Source of the DNA: Chloroflexota bacterium
Lineage (GTDB): Bacteria > Chloroflexota > Dormibacteria > Aeolococcales > Aeolococcaceae
NCBI GenBank assembly: GCA_005889515.1
Contig: VBHE01000284.1
Location: 6,408-22,287 of the forward strand
Direction of reading: 5' to 3'
DNA: 15,880 nucleotides
In this document: positions 14,111 through 15,880 of the stretch, piece by piece
How the letters are laid out: every line of letters begins with the position of its first letter
Numbering within the stretch: the stretch's first letter is position 1
Program-made: the position numbers and the translations under genes
Notes under the pieces: model-generated
Told to the model about the DNA's origin: nothing
The model's database searches: none
The model's input: only the letters and a program-made list of their open reading frames with translations

Positions 14111-15375
14111 GAATCGCCCCCGTGAGCGGGCTTCCCGACAGCCTCGACCGCGACGCCTGCGCCGCCCTCGACGCCGGCGATCCGCTGGCGCCGATGCGAG
14201 GGCGGTTCGTCCTCGACGAGGGCCTGATCTACCTCGACGGCAACAGCCTGGGGGCGCTGCCGGCCGCGACGCCGCCGCGCCTGGCCCGGGTGGTCGGCGA
14301 GGAGTGGGGGAGGGGGCTGATCGGGAGCTGGAACGACGCCGGGTGGATCGAGGCCCCGCGCCGGCTCGGGGACAAGGTCGCCGGGCTGATCGGCGCCGAC
14401 GCCGGGGAGGTGCTCGTCGCCGACAGCACCTCGGTGAACCTCTTCAAGCTGCTCGCGGGGGCCGTCCGGGCGCGCCCGGGGCGGAGGGTCGTCCTCAGCC
14501 ACGCCGACAACTTCCCCGCAGACCTCTACGTCGCCCAGGGGCTGTGCGAGCTGCTCGACGGCGGATGCGAGCTGCGCACCGTGGCGCCGGCGGAGCTGGC
14601 CGGTGCGCTCGACGCCGACGTCGCCGTGCTCATGGTCACCCACGTCGACTACGCGACCGGCGCGGTCCAGGACATGGCCGCGCTCTCCGCCGCGGCCCGG
14701 GGGTGCGGCGCGCTCAGCCTCTGGGACCTCTCCCACAGCACCGCCGCCCTGCCCGTCGACCTCGGCGGCTGCGGCGCCGACCTCGCCGTCGGCTGCGGCT
14801 ACAAGTACCTGAACGGCGGCCCGGGCGCACCCGCGTTCCTCTACGTCGCGCGGCGGCTGCAGGAGACGATCCGCTCTCCGCTGCGGGGGTGGATGGGCCA
14901 CGCCGAGCCCTTCGCCTTCGAGCCGGGGCACCGCCACGCGCCCGGGGTCCAGGGCTTCCTCTGCGGGACCCCGCCGATCCTCGGGATGGCGGCGCTCGAG
15001 GCGGCGCTCGACCTCTGGCTCGAGGTCGACCTCGACGCGGTGCGGGCCAAGTCGGTGCGCCTCGGCGACCTGCTGATCCGGCTCGTCGACGAGCGCTGTG
15101 CCGGCCTCGGACTCACCGTCGCCTCACCCCGCGAGGGGGCGCGGCGCGGCTCGCAGGTCGCGCTGCGTCACCCCGACGGCTACCGGGTCGTGCGGGCGCT
15201 CATCGATCGCGGGGTGGTCGGCGACTTCCGCAGCCCGGACATCGTGCGCCTCGGGCTGGCGCCGCTCTACCTCCGCCACGTCGACGTCTGGGAGGCGGTC
15301 GAGACCCTCCGCGAGGTGCTGGCGACGCGCGCCCACGACCGGCCGGAGTACGCCGTCCGTGCCGCCGTCACCTAG
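14107..15375 (+). CDS. kynU: kynureninase
   Basis: PLP enzyme that cleaves L-kynurenine to anthranilate and L-alanine (also 3-hydroxykynurenine), in cytoplasmic tryptophan breakdown. 422 residues from GTG 14107, which overlaps the preceding TGA by GTGA and suggests translational coupling. GTG 14122 (VSGLPDSLDRDACAAL) fits the family's usual N-terminus as well, so the start is uncertain by five codons. Family features are LDEGLIYLDGNSLGALP, VADSTSVNLFKLL (phosphate region), WDLSHSTAALPVDL with Asp207 likely facing the PLP ring nitrogen, and GCGYKYLNGGPGAPAF with the Schiff-base Lys233. RGWMGHAEPFAFEP and QGFLCGTPPILGMAALEAAL follow. No tryptophan dioxygenase or kynurenine formamidase is visible next to it. 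It is the second gene of the propeller-kynU-cupin cluster. Confidence 0.95.
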   Translation: MRIAPVSGLPDSLDRDACAALDAGDPLAPMRGRFVLDEGLIYLDGNSLGALPAATPPRLARVVGEEWGRGLIGSWNDAGWIEAPRRLGDKVAGLIGADAGEVLVADSTSVNLFKLLAGAVRARPGRRVVLSHADNFPADLYVAQGLCELLDGGCELRTVAPAELAGALDADVAVLMVTHVDYATGAVQDMAALSAAARGCGALSLWDLSHSTAALPVDLGGCGADLAVGCGYKYLNGGPGAPAFLYVARRLQETIRSPLRGWMGHAEPFAFEPGHRHAPGVQGFLCGTPPILGMAALEAALDLWLEVDLDAVRAKSVRLGDLLIRLVDERCAGLGLTVASPREGARRGSQVALRHPDGYRVVRALIDRGVVGDFRSPDIVRLGLAPLYLRHVDVWEAVETLREVLATRAHDRPEYAVRAAVT

Positions 15376-15385
15376 GAGACACACC

Positions 15386-15787
15386 GTGCACGTCACCCGC
15401 TCCCGGCCCGAGAGCTTCCGCGGGTCGTCCGACCGCTTCACCGGGGAGGTGTGGATCGACCCGATCGCGGTCGGCGCCCGGCCCTCGCGGCTGGTCTCGA
15501 ACAGCGTCCACTTCGCCCCGGGGGCGCGCAGCGCGTGGCACGCGCATCCCCTCGGGCAGGTCCTCCACCTCCTCGAGGGCGTCGGCCGCGTCCAGGCCCG
15601 GGGTGGCCCGGTCCTCGAGGTGCGCGCCGGCGACACCGTCGTGACCCCCGCCGGGGAGTGGCACTGGCACGGCGCGGCCCCGGGCAATGCCATGACCCAC
15701 CTCGGGATGCAGGAGGCGGACGATGCCCACGACACCGTCTGGGGCGACCACGTCACCGACGCGGAGTACCTCGCGATGCCGGGATGA
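15386..15787 (+). CDS. small single-domain cupin, mandelonitrile-lyase-like metal site
   Basis: 133 residues. GTG 15386 has AGGAGA (15374-15379) 6 nt upstream, and this site overlaps the kynureninase TAG, so the two are closely coupled. One cupin fold: PGARSAWHAHPLGQVLHLLEG supplies metal ligands His52, His54 and Gln58, and PAGEWHWHG supplies His93. A Gln in place of the usual cupin Glu, together with the WHAHPLGQ context, matches the manganese cupins described as (R)-hydroxynitrile lyases in Granulicella tundricola. That match is from memory of the family. Cytoplasmic, with no signal. The real substrate is unknown; many relatives are annotated only as cupin-domain proteins. Its place after kynU suggests a role in aromatic or kynurenine-related metabolism, by context only. 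Confidence 0.9.
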   Translation: MHVTRSRPESFRGSSDRFTGEVWIDPIAVGARPSRLVSNSVHFAPGARSAWHAHPLGQVLHLLEGVGRVQARGGPVLEVRAGDTVVTPAGEWHWHGAAPGNAMTHLGMQEADDAHDTVWGDHVTDAEYLAMPG

Positions 15788-15811
15788 GGTTGGTGGGCTG
15801 AGCGCCGCGCC

Positions 15812-15880
15812 TCAGCAGCCGGTGGCCGCGGCGAGCGCACGACAGGCCTGGGCCATCCGCGCTGGCGAGAGGATGGTGAC
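15812..15880 (-). CDS. possible C-terminal end of a minus-strand gene, cut by window edge
   Basis: On the minus strand the last 22 codons before TGA (15814-15812) read ...VTILSPARMAQACRALAAATGC. This has the look of a real amphipathic C-terminal helix and ends 25 nt from the convergent cupin stop. Too short for family assignment; it could be chance. Confidence 0.35.
   Translation of the reverse strand, partial: VTILSPARMAQACRALAAATGC

Overview
This is a very GC-rich window (I estimate about 73-75 % G+C by eye), with strong G/C bias at third codon positions, GTG starts and purine-rich Shine-Dalgarno sites. The gene set is two S53 (sedolisin/kumamolisin) acid peptidases, an Lhr-type helicase, a GH77 4-alpha-glucanotransferase and a kynureninase. 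It fits a soil actinobacterium or a high-GC Chloroflexota/Dormibacterota-like lineage. The sequence alone does not settle the phylum, and I see no phage, transposon, CRISPR array, tRNA or rRNA.

Left part (1-3566). A truncated minus-strand gene for a two-helix membrane segment is followed by a secreted S53 peptidase whose reading frame is broken near 643-655 in the propeptide. All its catalytic residues remain downstream of the break. It converges on a minus-strand aldehyde dehydrogenase across a perfect 24-bp palindrome that also holds the dehydrogenase stop codon.

Middle (3567-5225). This is the most unusual part. A 431-nt non-coding stretch carries several perfect dyads, including a LexA-like CGAAC-N4-GTTCG box and a terminator pointing into the aldehyde dehydrogenase leader. 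It precedes two small tandem genes for secreted, low-complexity proteins. The first is Ser/Asn-rich (121 aa) and the second Asp/His/Gly-rich with four cysteines (182 aa). They do not look like sequence homologues, yet share a layout (signal peptide, hydrophilic repeat linker, short Leu-rich C-terminal helix). Each has its own hairpin terminator. They also share a bipartite upstream element, CTCGA-N13/14-TTGCGGTAC(C/T)CTG, which looks like a common promoter.

Right part (5226-15880). A large Lhr helicase gene has an intact core but a second frame break near 9420-9432. Its end overlaps the convergent malQ by 13 nt. malQ itself overlaps the end of a second, intact, signal-less kumamolisin on the same strand, so these two probably form an operon. 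Divergent from them, across a 159-bp region with a candidate promoter and an 11-bp hairpin, runs a plus-strand cluster. It encodes a six-bladed propeller lipoprotein, a kynureninase (overlapping by 4 nt) and a small manganese-type cupin whose ribosome site overlaps the kynureninase stop. The right edge holds what may be the last 22 codons of another minus-strand gene.

The window therefore mixes catabolic functions (acid proteolysis, maltodextrin use, tryptophan/kynurenine breakdown, aldehyde oxidation) with one unexplained locus, the tandem small secreted proteins at 3900-5180. Two frame-breaking deletions in otherwise well-kept genes raise the question of assembly error versus real gene decay.
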